NCBI RefSeq assembly: GCF_937921625.1 | Contig: NZ_CAKZTI010000004.1 | Coordinates: forward strand, 1-19,735 | Direction: 5' to 3' | Length of the DNA: 19,735 nt | Source: an uncultured Campylobacter sp. | Lineage (GTDB): Bacteria > Campylobacterota > Campylobacteria > Campylobacterales > Campylobacteraceae | Program-made: the position numbers and the translations under genes | The notes under the pieces: model-generated | Told to the model about the DNA's origin: nothing | Database searches by the model: none | Seen by the model: only the letters and a program-made list of their open reading frames with translations | In this document: one piece after another, positions 1 to 7,823 of the stretch | Layout: each line of letters starts with the position of its first letter | Position numbering within the stretch: the first letter of the stretch is position 1

Positions 1-265
1 TAAAGTTTAACTTTCGAATTTAAACTCGGTCAGTACGTTTGATACTGAATTTATTAAATTTACAAATTTAAACTTACTTTACAAATTCACACAATTAGTA
101 AATTTAAATTTGCAAATTTGATATTTGGATCTGTTTGATCTGAATTGCCCTCGGTTAAATCCAAAATCCATGGCAGTCTTTTTTATACCACAGCTTGTTA
201 ATTGTTCAATCCCCTATACCCCGCCCATAGTGGCTCTGCATATGTTTTTAGCGCCTCAAACTTTC
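1..265. other. AT-rich gene-poor left end
   Basis: No convincing intact gene is visible. Positions 1-125 are very AT-rich and dominated by repeated AAATTT words. On the minus strand, 241-155 reads as a short protein-like stretch interrupted by one TGA (see findings). This may be a gene remnant. Confidence 0.5.
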
Positions 266-1297
266 TCATTTTCTATCCTTTCTGAAGAATTCTTCTATCA
301 TCTTTTGATTACATATATCCAAATACTTCTCCCTGCCACTATCGCAAAAATCTGTACTCCCGGGATTGCCGCCATATGCCCTTATGATTTCACCCGCTAT
401 CCCTTGGTATCCAATGCTCATATATACGTTATCTGCTAGAATTTTACCGGTATATCTATCTTTGATCACGGCACCGTAGTTAAAATCAATATATAACATA
501 TCTGTCAATACATGAGGTTTTATGTCGGGCTTTAGTTCTAAGAGATGATATAGATCTTCCGCTACGAGCTCGATAGGCGCTATCTCATCTTCATTGATTT
601 CTTTACGAGCTACGCATTTGTCTTTGTAAATTTGCTTGAGATCTTTCATATTGTATTTTATGTAGCTTAATATTTTAGACGGTTTTATATCTATCGTCGA
701 GGCATTTCTATCATCAAGTAATGATTTTATCTCTCTGATTATTTTATCCTCGCTTTCATGATTTGGTTGCAGTTGATTAAAAAATATATTTAATTCTTCA
801 TATGTTATCGGGATACTCTTTAAAAAGCCACTTGTGCTTAACTTGGCTGATAAAAAGCACTCTTTTGCGGTATAGTCATCCAGATAAATTCTAAAGTATT
901 TACCGTTTGTAATAGGATTCTCGCTTTTTTCTTTGTAGTCTATAAAATTTACGTAGCCGTTTATCAAAGATATGAAATTCGCATCGGTCGTACTTGCAGG
1001 GAAATTTAGCCAATTGGTTGGATCTATCAAAGGAAAACCGCTTCTATTCCATTTGACTATTTCTCTTTCTCCTGCATAGTAAGCGTGTATGGTGGGCTTT
1101 TCGTAGACACTTATCTTGGCATATTTAAAATCATAATAAGCCATAACAACTCGAAGTAGGATAAAGTCGCTAAAGAAAACCAAAAACCAAACAAAAAGCC
1201 AAAAACGTTTGCGTTTGCCTTTAGGGGCGATTAAGGCGACAAAAAAGCTTATGGTAAAAAAAGCGGGTATTATGAAAAGAAATACTATACTGCGCAT
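266..1297 (-). CDS. Hypothetical protein with two N-terminal membrane segments
   Basis: I do not recognise this 343-residue protein. Residues 1-24 and about 31-55 are strongly hydrophobic, separated by a short Lys/Arg loop (APKGKRKR). This suggests two transmembrane helices, or a hairpin anchor, followed by a soluble domain of about 280 residues. The soluble part is rich in charged residues and Tyr and carries a few scattered cysteines. I see no catalytic motif. The ATG has an AAGGG-type ribosome binding site about 7 bases upstream. The gene stands alone, divergent from the HDOD-rnr-holA operon and separated from it by about 465 bases. Its base composition is clearly more AT-rich than that of the following genes, which fits accessory or horizontally acquired DNA. 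The open frame is long and undisturbed, so I am confident it is a gene, but its function is unknown. Confidence 0.75.
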   Translation of the reverse strand: MRSIVFLFIIPAFFTISFFVALIAPKGKRKRFWLFVWFLVFFSDFILLRVVMAYYDFKYAKISVYEKPTIHAYYAGEREIVKWNRSGFPLIDPTNWLNFPASTTDANFISLINGYVNFIDYKEKSENPITNGKYFRIYLDDYTAKECFLSAKLSTSGFLKSIPITYEELNIFFNQLQPNHESEDKIIREIKSLLDDRNASTIDIKPSKILSYIKYNMKDLKQIYKDKCVARKEINEDEIAPIELVAEDLYHLLELKPDIKPHVLTDMLYIDFNYGAVIKDRYTGKILADNVYMSIGYQGIAGEIIRAYGGNPGSTDFCDSGREKYLDICNQKMIEEFFRKDRK

Positions 1298-1762
1298 ATC
1301 TAACCCTTATAAAAATACATATGCAAATTTGTAAAGCCCAAAGAACTTTTTTAGTAGCAATATTTTATTGCTCTATATCTTAGCTCGTCATTAAATTTCA
1401 TATAAATTCATCGGCTTGAATTTATGTGAAATTTTAAAATTAGCTTGAGCATCTTAAAATTATTTTCGGTTTTTAAGTCTTTTTGGCTCTTCAAACTTCT
1501 GTTTTAATTGGGCTCTTTATAAACGGAATTTCGATGCATTCTATACGAAAGGGGATTAAAATTTTATAAAACAGCGGATGAAATTTTAGGTTTGCCGTCA
1601 CGATAAACGGGCGGATTAATCTGCGATTTTCAAACGCAAAAAAAGCACTTCAAAAGCCCGCGAGCCGAAGCGGAATTTAGACGCAACGGCGGCGTTTTGC
1701 TTTGCAATTTGAGTTAAAATTTGATATGATTGTGCGAAATTTATATTGAACGGCTTTTTAAA
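1298..1762. other. Long intergenic region between divergent genes
   Basis: This stretch of about 465 bases separates the AT-rich hypothetical gene from the HDOD operon. I see no convincing coding frame. It holds a likely promoter at its right end (1701-1730) and an imperfect palindrome at 1611-1624. The left half is AT-rich and the right half more GC-rich, so the change in composition falls here. Confidence 0.5.
1701..1730 (+). promoter_or_regulatory. Candidate sigma-70 promoter for the HDOD-rnr-holA operon
   Basis: A -10-like TATGAT lies at 1725-1730, with TTTGCA at 1701-1706 and an 18-base spacer. Transcription would start near 1737, leaving a short leader before the ATG at 1763. A TTG at 1730 in the same frame would lie inside this -10 box, which argues against it as the start codon. 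Confidence 0.45.
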
Positions 1763-3007
1763 ATGAATAAATTTATAACCCAAAAAATAGACGCGCTCGC
1801 GGGCTTTAGAGATGAAATTTTAAAAATTTTAGCATCGTTTGACGCGGACGTTTCGGATGTCAGGCTCGCTTTGCAAATTTCAAAAAACGTCCCCCTCGCG
1901 GATAAAATTTTAGATTTGGCCTTTTGCGGTTTGTCTAAATTTAGCGCCGAAGGGCTCGCGAGGCAAAATTTTGCCGCTACAGATGAGCGGTGCGATCTCC
2001 AAGGTACGGAGCCTATAAAGCACGGCTTGCAAGACGCCGCAGACGAGCGGCAGCAAAACGAGTGCACCTCGAGCGAGCAAAAAGGCGCAGACTTAGCAAA
2101 ACAGGGCGATAGTCTTAAATTTAATCATTCAAATGGCGCAAACGGCGTGAACTGCAGCGACGAGAATTTTAAATTTAACCCCTCGCAAGCCGCGAGCGAT
2201 ATGCCGCCACAAAATCAACACGCCGCCGCGAGAGCTGATTGCGCGCTAGGTTCGAGTATCTCTACGCAAGCCGCACAAACGCAACAGCAAGAACGAGAGC
2301 AGGAGCAGGGGCAAGCGCAGCAGCAAAAACAGGAGCGAGAATGCGGGAGAGTGCAGGAGCAGGGACAAGAGCGGGGCGCCGCGGCATTAAAGACGCTAAA
2401 TTTACAGCGAGCTTTTGAGCTTTACGGGCGCGAGCAGATGCGGGCGTTTTTTCTATTCGCGGTATTTGACGAGATGCTAAAGCCGAGCCTGCAGGCGTAT
2501 CGCATCGATCGCGAAAAGCTTACGCAGGTCTCGCTGCTGCGAAATCTGCTTATGTTTTCGTGGATCAAATCCTATCCGCAGATCGAGCAAAGTATCCTCT
2601 CAAGCGTGATTTTAGTGGAGTTCGGGCGGGTTTTTATCGACGAGCAGGTGTGCGCTGCGGGCAAGGCGGAGGAATTTTACCATGCCATCAAGGGCTCGAT
2701 CTTTCCGCAGGATTTTACCGACGTGGAGATGAAATTTACCGGCACGAACCGCGAAAGCGTCTCGCACGCGCTATTTGCGCATTTCGGGCTAGAGCAGATC
2801 GCGCAGGACGCGCTGTATTCAAACGTCCCCGATGACGCGCCTTTTGAGAACAAATCCCGCTATGCAATGCTAAAGATCGCCAAAACCGCGGTCAATATCT
2901 ACCATCACTTCGACGAGCTTAGCATCGACAACGCTTTAAATTTATTAGTCGAGTTCGGCTTCGAGCAGGAAGCGTTTTTAGAGGCTAAAGGCGAAATTTC
3001 GATATGA
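1763..3007 (+). CDS. HDOD-domain protein with large low-complexity insertion
   Basis: This 414-residue protein is recognisable as an HDOD-domain protein, a family related to HD phosphohydrolases, usually non-catalytic and linked to signalling. The N-terminal helices (MNKFITQKIDAL..., residues 1-67) resemble the usual HDOD opening. The domain resumes at about residue 209 (LNLQRAFELYGREQMRAFFL), matching the helix that in relatives reads like QAVSLLG...RGFAL, and runs to the end. Between them lie about 140 residues of Ala/Ser/Asn/Gln/Glu-rich low complexity, ending in a Gln/Glu/Arg-rich run at about residues 168-206. The ATG at 1763 is preferred: a TTG 33 bases upstream is in frame, but it would overlap a good -10 box and adds nothing family-like. 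The gene overlaps rnr by four bases (ATGA), suggesting translational coupling. The role is inferred only from the fold: probably a regulatory scaffold. Confidence 0.75.
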   Translation: MNKFITQKIDALAGFRDEILKILASFDADVSDVRLALQISKNVPLADKILDLAFCGLSKFSAEGLARQNFAATDERCDLQGTEPIKHGLQDAADERQQNECTSSEQKGADLAKQGDSLKFNHSNGANGVNCSDENFKFNPSQAASDMPPQNQHAAARADCALGSSISTQAAQTQQQEREQEQGQAQQQKQERECGRVQEQGQERGAAALKTLNLQRAFELYGREQMRAFFLFAVFDEMLKPSLQAYRIDREKLTQVSLLRNLLMFSWIKSYPQIEQSILSSVILVEFGRVFIDEQVCAAGKAEEFYHAIKGSIFPQDFTDVEMKFTGTNRESVSHALFAHFGLEQIAQDALYSNVPDDAPFENKSRYAMLKIAKTAVNIYHHFDELSIDNALNLLVEFGFEQEAFLEAKGEISI

Positions 3008-4926
3008 GAGAGTTCCTGCGCGCCTTCAACTCGGGCGTATTTGAAAAGGATCTTAGCGGCGAGCAAAAGGAGCTCGTGCGCAACCTCTTAAATATCGGCG
3101 CTATCAGCGCGCACAAGGGCAAGCTCTACCTAAACGACGGCTATGTTTTCGGCAGGCTCGACATCGCGCGCGACGGTACGGGCTATCTACAAAGCTTCGA
3201 CGATCGCTTCAAGGCAGATCTCATCATCGAAAACAGATATTTAAGCGGCGTGCATCTGGGCGATCTGATCCTAGCAAAAATTTTAAGCTCAAGAAAGTCC
3301 CGCCTGCACGCAAAAGTGCTGATGTGCGTCAAGCCCGCATTTTTAACGAGCGTGGTTTATACCAAAAGCTTCGGGCGCGAAATTTTAGGCGTGAACGTCA
3401 AAACCGGTCTCGCAAATCCGCTCAAAGCCACGCAAAAATCGCTAAAGCAACTGCCGCCGAATACCCTTTTAAAGATCGATAATCTAACGAACGAAATTAC
3501 CGAGGTGATCGGAAACCTAGCCGATCCCTTCGTCGATGAGAAAATTTCTTTAGCGATCTACGATAAAAACGACGAATTTAACGAAGCGTGCAAGCAGCAG
3601 GCCGCGAGCTTCGGCAGCGAAGTGGACGAGGCGCTGTATCCGCAGCGCGTAGATTTGCAGCATCTGCCCTTTTGCACCATCGATCCTATCGATGCCAAGG
3701 ACTTCGACGACGCGATCTATTTTGACGTAAAAGAGCGCACGCTTTACGTCGCGATCGCCGACGTGAGCGAATACGTGAGCGAATACTCGCCGATCGATAA
3801 GGAGGCGAAATTTCGCGGCTTTTCGATCTACTTCCCGCACCGCTCCGTGCCGATGCTACCGCGCGAGCTTAGCGAAAACATCTGCTCGTTGATGCCAGAT
3901 CTGCCGAGACTGGCCTTTGTTTTTAAGATCGCTTTAGATGAAAATTTAAACCCGCAAAAAGAGGAGCTTTTCGAAGCGATCATAAGATCAAAACGCCGCT
4001 ACAATTACGACGAGGTCGATGAAATTTTACGCACCCGCAAGGCGTGCGAGCCCGAAATTTTAAGCTGGCTCTTGCCGCTTAATGAAATTTGCGAGCGACT
4101 GCGCCGCGCGAGGCTAAAGCGCGGATTTGATTTTCGCACCAAGGAGCTTCGCATCACGCTTGATGAGCACGGTTTTATAAACTCCACCCGCTTTGAGACC
4201 GACACTCCGTCGCACAAGCTCATCGAGGATTGTATGCTGCTAGCCAACAAAGCCGCCGCGGCGCGCATCGAGCGGGGCGTTTTTAGAAATCACGGCTCGG
4301 CGGAGCTTAAAAAAATTTACGCTCTGCTTGACGATCTGGCGCTGTTTGGCATCGACGCGCCCTATCAGAGCAACCTTGCTAAGATGATCGGCGAAATCCA
4401 AGCGCAAGCCGATACTATGGGTATCCGCGAGGAGGTCGATAAACTCATCATCAAGGCTCAAAAGCGCGCCGAGTACGGATCCGAATCGCGCGGGCATTTC
4501 GGGCTCGGATTTGATAACTACACGCACTTCACAAGCCCGATCAGGCGCTATTCCGATCTCATTTTGCACCGATTACTAAAGGCGCAGATGAGGGGGGATG
4601 AGAAATTTTATAATTACCTGCTTTTAAACATAGACGCGACGTGTGCGCGGCTAAATGAGCTTGAGCGCGAGGCGGATAAGGTCGCGTTTGATTTTATGGA
4701 TCGAAAATTTGCGCGCTGGGCCGCGGAGAATTTGGGCAAAAAATTTCGCTGCTACATCGACGAAAACGGAAATTCCGTCACTGCAAAGCTCGACGACAAG
4801 CTAAAGGGAGCTAAAATTTTGGTTTCAAATTTCGCCGGCGACATTTTAACGCCCGTGCTAGTCGAGATTACGGACGCAAATGTCGCTAGCGGAGTGATTT
4901 TAGGCAGAGTGGTAAAGAAGATCTGA
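3004..4926 (+). CDS. rnr: Ribonuclease R (RNB-family 3'-5' exoribonuclease)
   Basis: RNase R degrades structured RNA from the 3' end, acting in mRNA and rRNA turnover and quality control. The RNB catalytic signature is clear: FCTIDPIDAKDFDDAIYF begins at residue 223, and Asp227, Asp233, Asp235 and Asp236 have the spacing of the metal-binding aspartates of the family. The second conserved block, HFTSPIRRYSDLILHRLL, begins at residue 508. The N-terminal 200 residues hold the cold-shock-like RNA-binding region. At 640 residues the protein is much shorter than E. coli RNase R (over 800). After the RNB domain only about 60 residues remain, with no clear full S1 domain or lysine-rich tail. This compact form matches my recollection of Campylobacter and Helicobacter proteins. 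It overlaps the HDOD gene by four bases and holA by one base (TGATG), so all three are probably co-transcribed. Confidence 0.95.
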   Translation: MREFLRAFNSGVFEKDLSGEQKELVRNLLNIGAISAHKGKLYLNDGYVFGRLDIARDGTGYLQSFDDRFKADLIIENRYLSGVHLGDLILAKILSSRKSRLHAKVLMCVKPAFLTSVVYTKSFGREILGVNVKTGLANPLKATQKSLKQLPPNTLLKIDNLTNEITEVIGNLADPFVDEKISLAIYDKNDEFNEACKQQAASFGSEVDEALYPQRVDLQHLPFCTIDPIDAKDFDDAIYFDVKERTLYVAIADVSEYVSEYSPIDKEAKFRGFSIYFPHRSVPMLPRELSENICSLMPDLPRLAFVFKIALDENLNPQKEELFEAIIRSKRRYNYDEVDEILRTRKACEPEILSWLLPLNEICERLRRARLKRGFDFRTKELRITLDEHGFINSTRFETDTPSHKLIEDCMLLANKAAAARIERGVFRNHGSAELKKIYALLDDLALFGIDAPYQSNLAKMIGEIQAQADTMGIREEVDKLIIKAQKRAEYGSESRGHFGLGFDNYTHFTSPIRRYSDLILHRLLKAQMRGDEKFYNYLLLNIDATCARLNELEREADKVAFDFMDRKFARWAAENLGKKFRCYIDENGNSVTAKLDDKLKGAKILVSNFAGDILTPVLVEITDANVASGVILGRVVKKI

Positions 4927-5930
4927 TGTATAGGAAAGAATTTGACGGGCTTATCGCAAGCGGCAGGGTGCCGAATTTCGTGCTTTTGCGCGGTGGAGAC
5001 GATTTTTCAAACGAGCTTTACGCGCAGCGATTGAAGAAAATTTACGCCGCGGATAATTTTTTGAGTTTGTATTTTTTGGAGTATGATTTTGAGCAGGCGC
5101 GAAGCTTTTTGGAGCCCTCGCTTTTTGGCGGCAGCAACACGCTTCACATCAAAACCGCTTCGCTCATCAAAAAGGAGGAGCTACGAAGGCTCATCGCGCT
5201 GTGCAAGGCGGACGCGAACAATCATCTAATTTATGAGCTAAACGATAGCGAAATTTCGGTGAGTGCGGATTTTATCAAGGAATTTGAACGAAACGAGGTC
5301 AGATTTTTCAAACCCTCGGGCGTAAACGAAGCCATAGCGCTGCTTGCGCAAAAATGCGAGATGTGTGGGCTTTTTGCAAACACCGCCGCGCTTAGCAGGA
5401 TCTACGCCATCCACAACGAAAGCCTGAGCCTAAGCGCGAGCGAGATAGAAAAATTTGCAAGTTTGGGGTTAGAGCTTAACCTGCAAAACGTAAATTTGAT
5501 GGTTTATGGCCTTAGCGAAGTAAGCTACGACGAGCTTTTCGATAAAATTTTTAGCCTTTGCGACTTTCGCGTAGATTTTTACAAAATGGCTCTGGGCGGC
5601 GGATACAACGAAATGGAGCTGATAAATTATTTCTACCGCTTGATTTATAGAATTTTTCGCCTGCATGCTTACGTGAAAATAAACGGCAGATTTGATTTTA
5701 AGGCGGTTTTGGGCTATCAGCCGCCCCCTTCCGTGGCCGCACAGATGCAGCGCTACGCCACCAACTTTTCAACGCGAACATTTTATAAAATTTTCGCTCA
5801 CTTAAACGATTTGGAATTTGAACTCAAAAGCGAAAAGAACGCGGCGAAGGACGAGCTTTTGCTCGCGTCGTTTTTGAGGTTGCAGCGCATGCTGCTAAGT
5901 TCGCTCGGGCAAAAAGCAAATATTAAGTGA
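4926..5930 (+). CDS. holA: DNA polymerase III delta subunit
   Basis: HolA is the clamp-loader delta subunit that opens the sliding clamp during DNA replication. The 334-residue length fits the family. The N-terminal part (LLRGGDDFSNELYAQRLKKIY) resembles the usual opening of delta, in which the nucleotide-binding site is degenerate. The C-terminal part (GYQPPPSVAAQMQRYATNFS, then LNDLEFELKSEKNAAKDELLLASFLRLQ) matches the helical collar domain as found in Campylobacterota. The rnr-holA order is also known in Campylobacter jejuni. The start overlaps the rnr stop by one base, which supports coupled translation. Overall sequence conservation of delta is low, so the call rests on the C-terminal pattern and the neighbourhood. 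Confidence 0.88.
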   Translation: MYRKEFDGLIASGRVPNFVLLRGGDDFSNELYAQRLKKIYAADNFLSLYFLEYDFEQARSFLEPSLFGGSNTLHIKTASLIKKEELRRLIALCKADANNHLIYELNDSEISVSADFIKEFERNEVRFFKPSGVNEAIALLAQKCEMCGLFANTAALSRIYAIHNESLSLSASEIEKFASLGLELNLQNVNLMVYGLSEVSYDELFDKIFSLCDFRVDFYKMALGGGYNEMELINYFYRLIYRIFRLHAYVKINGRFDFKAVLGYQPPPSVAAQMQRYATNFSTRTFYKIFAHLNDLEFELKSEKNAAKDELLLASFLRLQRMLLSSLGQKANIK

Positions 5931-5993
5931 AATTTTAGTAATATCTCTTCGCATTTTTTGCAAAATCCTTGCCCGCAGACACCGTTTGCGAGC

Positions 5994-6012
5994 TAAAATC
6001 CATAAGGAGAAT
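5994..6012 (+). promoter_or_regulatory. rpsF leader: strong ribosome binding site and possible -10 box
   Basis: TAAGGAG ends seven bases before the rpsF ATG at 6015, a near-consensus Shine-Dalgarno. TAAAAT at 5994-5999 resembles a -10 box but is close to the start, so it would leave almost no leader. The real promoter may instead lie further up in 5939-5975, where TAATAT and T-rich words occur. Confidence 0.35.
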
Positions 6013-6014
6013 TT

Positions 6015-6428
6015 ATGAGAAACTACGAGGTTTTATTCATCGTTAAGCCCACGCTTACCGACGATGAAGTTAAAACAAAAGTCGATTTCGTCAAAGAAAT
6101 CATAACCAAAAACGGCGGAGAGATCGCTTCCGTGATCGAAATGGGCGCTAGAAAGCTAGCCTATAAGATCGACAAATATGAGCGCGGAGTTTATTTCGTA
6201 ATCTATTTTAAGGCCGAGCCGAACTTGATCTCCGAGCTTGTTAGAAATCTGCGCATCACCGAAGATATCATTAGATTTTTGACCGTCAAATATGAGACTA
6301 AGCGCGAAATTTCCGCTTGGGACAAGCTAAGCAAAGGCATCAAACTAAGCCCTGCGAAAAAAGAGCGCGAGCCAAAAGCGCCGGTAGAGCCAAAAGAGCC
6401 TGAAGAAGCAGCCAAAGAGGGCGAATAA
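6015..6428 (+). CDS. rpsF: 30S ribosomal protein S6
   Basis: S6 binds the central domain of 16S rRNA together with S18. The start MRNYEVLFIVKPTLTDDEVK and the block IEMGARKLAYKIDKYERGVYFVIYFKAEP are characteristic of bacterial S6. The core domain occupies about residues 1-97. The remaining 40 residues form a Lys/Pro/Glu-rich tail (KAPVEPKEPEEAAKEGE), as in many bacteria with extended S6. It is the first gene of the conserved rpsF-ssb-rpsR operon, so production of S6, S18 and SSB is probably coordinated. The start is fixed by a strong Shine-Dalgarno (TAAGGAG) and by the family N-terminus. The gap to ssb is ten bases. Confidence 0.97.
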   Translation: MRNYEVLFIVKPTLTDDEVKTKVDFVKEIITKNGGEIASVIEMGARKLAYKIDKYERGVYFVIYFKAEPNLISELVRNLRITEDIIRFLTVKYETKREISAWDKLSKGIKLSPAKKEREPKAPVEPKEPEEAAKEGE

Positions 6429-6438
6429 AGGATAAAAT

Positions 6439-7032
6439 ATGTTTAATAAAGTAGTTTTGGTAGGTAATTTGACCCGAGATATCGAGCTTAGATATCTGCA
6501 AACGGGCACTGCCGTAGGCAAAACCGGTATCGCCGTCACTCGCAGATACAATAGCTCAAACGGCGAGAAACGCGAAGAAACGTGCTTTATAGACATAGAT
6601 TTTTTCGGTCGCACGGCCGAGATCGCAAACCAATACTTGCGAAAAGGCAGTAAAATTTTGATCGAAGGCCGCTTAAAGCTAGATCAGTGGCAGGATCAAA
6701 ACGGACAAAACCGAAGCAAGCACTCCATCAGCGTAGATACGATGGAGATGCTAGGAAGTAATCAAGGTGGAAGCGGCGGCTATAATCAAGGCGGCAATTA
6801 CGAGGGCGGCAATTATGGCGGAAGCTCCGGCGGCTACGGCGGCGGAAATTCTAGCTACGGTAATTACGGCGGCGGAAATAGCTATGCTAATAGACAAAAC
6901 TCAAATTCTAGAGGCACAAAAAACGATTACAATGCGCCTAAACAAAAAGAGCAGAGTTACGAAAGTACGATTCCAGAAGTCGACGTCGATGCCGATAAAT
7001 ACGATGACGGCAATGACACGATCCCATTTTAA
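6439..7032 (+). CDS. ssb: Single-stranded DNA-binding protein
   Basis: SSB coats single-stranded DNA in replication, repair and recombination and recruits partners through its C-terminal tip. The OB-fold domain is clear in the first 105 residues (MFNKVVLVGNLTRDIELRYL at the start; FFGRTAEIANQYLRKGSKILIEGRLK in the middle). It is followed by a Gly/Asn/Tyr/Ser-rich flexible linker at about residues 108-152 and then an acidic tail ending in DGNDTIPF, the canonical partner-docking tip. At 197 residues it is slightly longer than average, owing to the linker, whose DNA is built from imperfect GGCGGCAATTA-like repeats. It lies between rpsF and rpsR, as in many bacteria. An AAGGATA ribosome binding site precedes the ATG. 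Confidence 0.97.
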   Translation: MFNKVVLVGNLTRDIELRYLQTGTAVGKTGIAVTRRYNSSNGEKREETCFIDIDFFGRTAEIANQYLRKGSKILIEGRLKLDQWQDQNGQNRSKHSISVDTMEMLGSNQGGSGGYNQGGNYEGGNYGGSSGGYGGGNSSYGNYGGGNSYANRQNSNSRGTKNDYNAPKQKEQSYESTIPEVDVDADKYDDGNDTIPF

Positions 7033-7045
7033 TTAAGGAAAAATC

Positions 7046-7306
7046 ATGGCAGATAAGAGAAAATATACTAGAAAGTATTGCAAATTTACGGAGGCAAAGA
7101 TCGAATTCATCGATTATAAGGACACGGCGCTGCTAAAGCACTGCCTAAGCGAGCGCTTTAAGATTATGCCACGCCGCTTAACCGGCACTAGTAAAAAATA
7201 CCAAGAGATGGTAGAAAAGGCTATCAAGCGCGCGCGCCAAGCAGCCCTTATACCTTATATCGTCGATCGCAAAGACGTGGTCGTAAATCCATTCGAAAAT
7301 CTTTAA
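7046..7306 (+). CDS. rpsR: 30S ribosomal protein S18
   Basis: S18 is the partner of S6 in the 30S platform. The 86-residue protein has the family features: a basic N-terminus (MADKRKYTRKYCKF), the block IDYKDTALLKHCLSERFKIMPRRLTGTSKKYQ and a basic helix KAIKRARQAALIPY. The gene lies 13 bases after ssb with an AAGGAAA ribosome binding site and closes the operon. A perfect hairpin overlaps the stop codon. The two Cys (residues 12 and 32) do not form a zinc-binding set. Confidence 0.97.
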   Translation: MADKRKYTRKYCKFTEAKIEFIDYKDTALLKHCLSERFKIMPRRLTGTSKKYQEMVEKAIKRARQAALIPYIVDRKDVVVNPFENL

Positions 7307-7334
7307 ATTTTAGCGGTACAAAGCCGCTAAAATT
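7306..7334 (+). terminator. Perfect 11-bp hairpin after rpsR
   Basis: AATTTTAGCGG (7306-7316) and CCGCTAAAATT (7324-7334) pair perfectly around a 7-base loop. The hairpin begins at the last base of the rpsR stop codon. The bases that follow are C-rich and then T-rich, so this is not a textbook U-tract. It is still the obvious end of the rpsF operon, and could also act on RNA stability. Confidence 0.7.
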
Positions 7335-7383
7335 CCCCCTATTTTAAACTCTAAATTTTAAAATTTAAGCTCGCTCTTATATA

Positions 7384-7389
7384 TATAAT
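7384..7389 (+). promoter_or_regulatory. Candidate -10 box for the zinc-ribbon membrane gene
   Basis: TATAAT at 7384-7389, within a run of TA dinucleotides, lies 29 bases before the ATG at 7419. No strong -35 is visible, which is common in Campylobacter sigma-70 promoters. AAAGGAG sits six bases before the ATG. Confidence 0.5.
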
Positions 7390-7418
7390 TCCACTTATAT
7401 TTTTTCAAAGGAGAAATT

Positions 7419-7721
7419 ATGGCAGAGAATGGGCAGGCGGAATATTTGGAATGTCCTTTTTGCGGCAAAGATGACATCAAATACGGTGCGGTCGTATGTA
7501 GCGGATGTCAGGCGGAGATATCTTATAGTAGAGCATGGTTCTTGAAATTTTTAATAGGCGTGGTATGTCTTGTTTTTGGAATACGTGTCCTTATAAGATT
7601 TGGTTTTTTAATTCAAGATGTTTTTCTTATCTCTATCGGTACGATTTTGGTTTTATATTCTTTTGCGCTAGCAAGAGATCATAGCCCGGAATTTCATAGG
7701 ACTATGGAACATGTCGAATAG
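7419..7721 (+). CDS. Small zinc-ribbon membrane protein, function unknown
   Basis: The 100-residue protein opens with a two-knuckle zinc ribbon (CPFC at residues 12-15 and CSGC at 28-31), which probably binds one zinc ion. It then has two hydrophobic segments, at about residues 41-60 and 65-85, long enough to span the membrane, and a short charged tail. I do not recognise a named family. The architecture, a cytoplasmic zinc ribbon fused to a membrane hairpin, is common among small uncharacterised bacterial proteins. It has its own likely promoter and a strong AAAGGAG ribosome binding site. Perfect hairpins lie on both sides (7306-7334 and 7765-7794). Base composition is more AT-rich than in the ribosomal operon. 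It may work with the next gene, which also encodes a membrane protein, but that is only proximity. Confidence 0.8.
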   Translation: MAENGQAEYLECPFCGKDDIKYGAVVCSGCQAEISYSRAWFLKFLIGVVCLVFGIRVLIRFGFLIQDVFLISIGTILVLYSFALARDHSPEFHRTMEHVE

Positions 7722-7764
7722 TCTTGCATATTTTTCATCGCCTAATCGGCGGTTAAATTCTAAA

Positions 7765-7794
7765 ACTCTCCGATTGAATTTATAATCGGAGAGT
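7765..7794 (+). terminator. Perfect 11-bp hairpin between two small membrane genes
   Basis: ACTCTCCGATT (7765-7775) pairs perfectly with AATCGGAGAGT (7784-7794) around an 8-base loop. T-rich sequence follows after a few bases. It lies 43 bases after the zinc-ribbon gene and 29 bases before the next start, so it may terminate, or only attenuate, transcription into the second gene. Confidence 0.6.
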
Positions 7795-7823
7795 CTCGCT
7801 ATTTAAATTTTTAAAGGTTGCTT

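Noticed and set aside
125..439. A 104-residue plus-strand open frame at the left end
   Set aside because: Much of it is antisense to the 3' end of the hypothetical gene. It has no ribosome binding site and unusual composition.
1730..1762. Upstream TTG start for the HDOD gene
   Set aside because: It lies in a likely -10 box and adds 11 residues without family resemblance. The ATG at 1763 gives a typical HDOD N-terminus.
2266..2380. CAG/GAG-rich stretch considered as a CRISPR-like or tandem repeat array
   Set aside because: There are no regular repeat and spacer units; it is an imperfect codon-level low-complexity run within an open frame.
6751..6900. GGCGGCAATTA-like repeats in ssb considered as an independent repeat element
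   Set aside because: They encode the usual Gly/Asn-rich linker of SSB, and the frame is intact.
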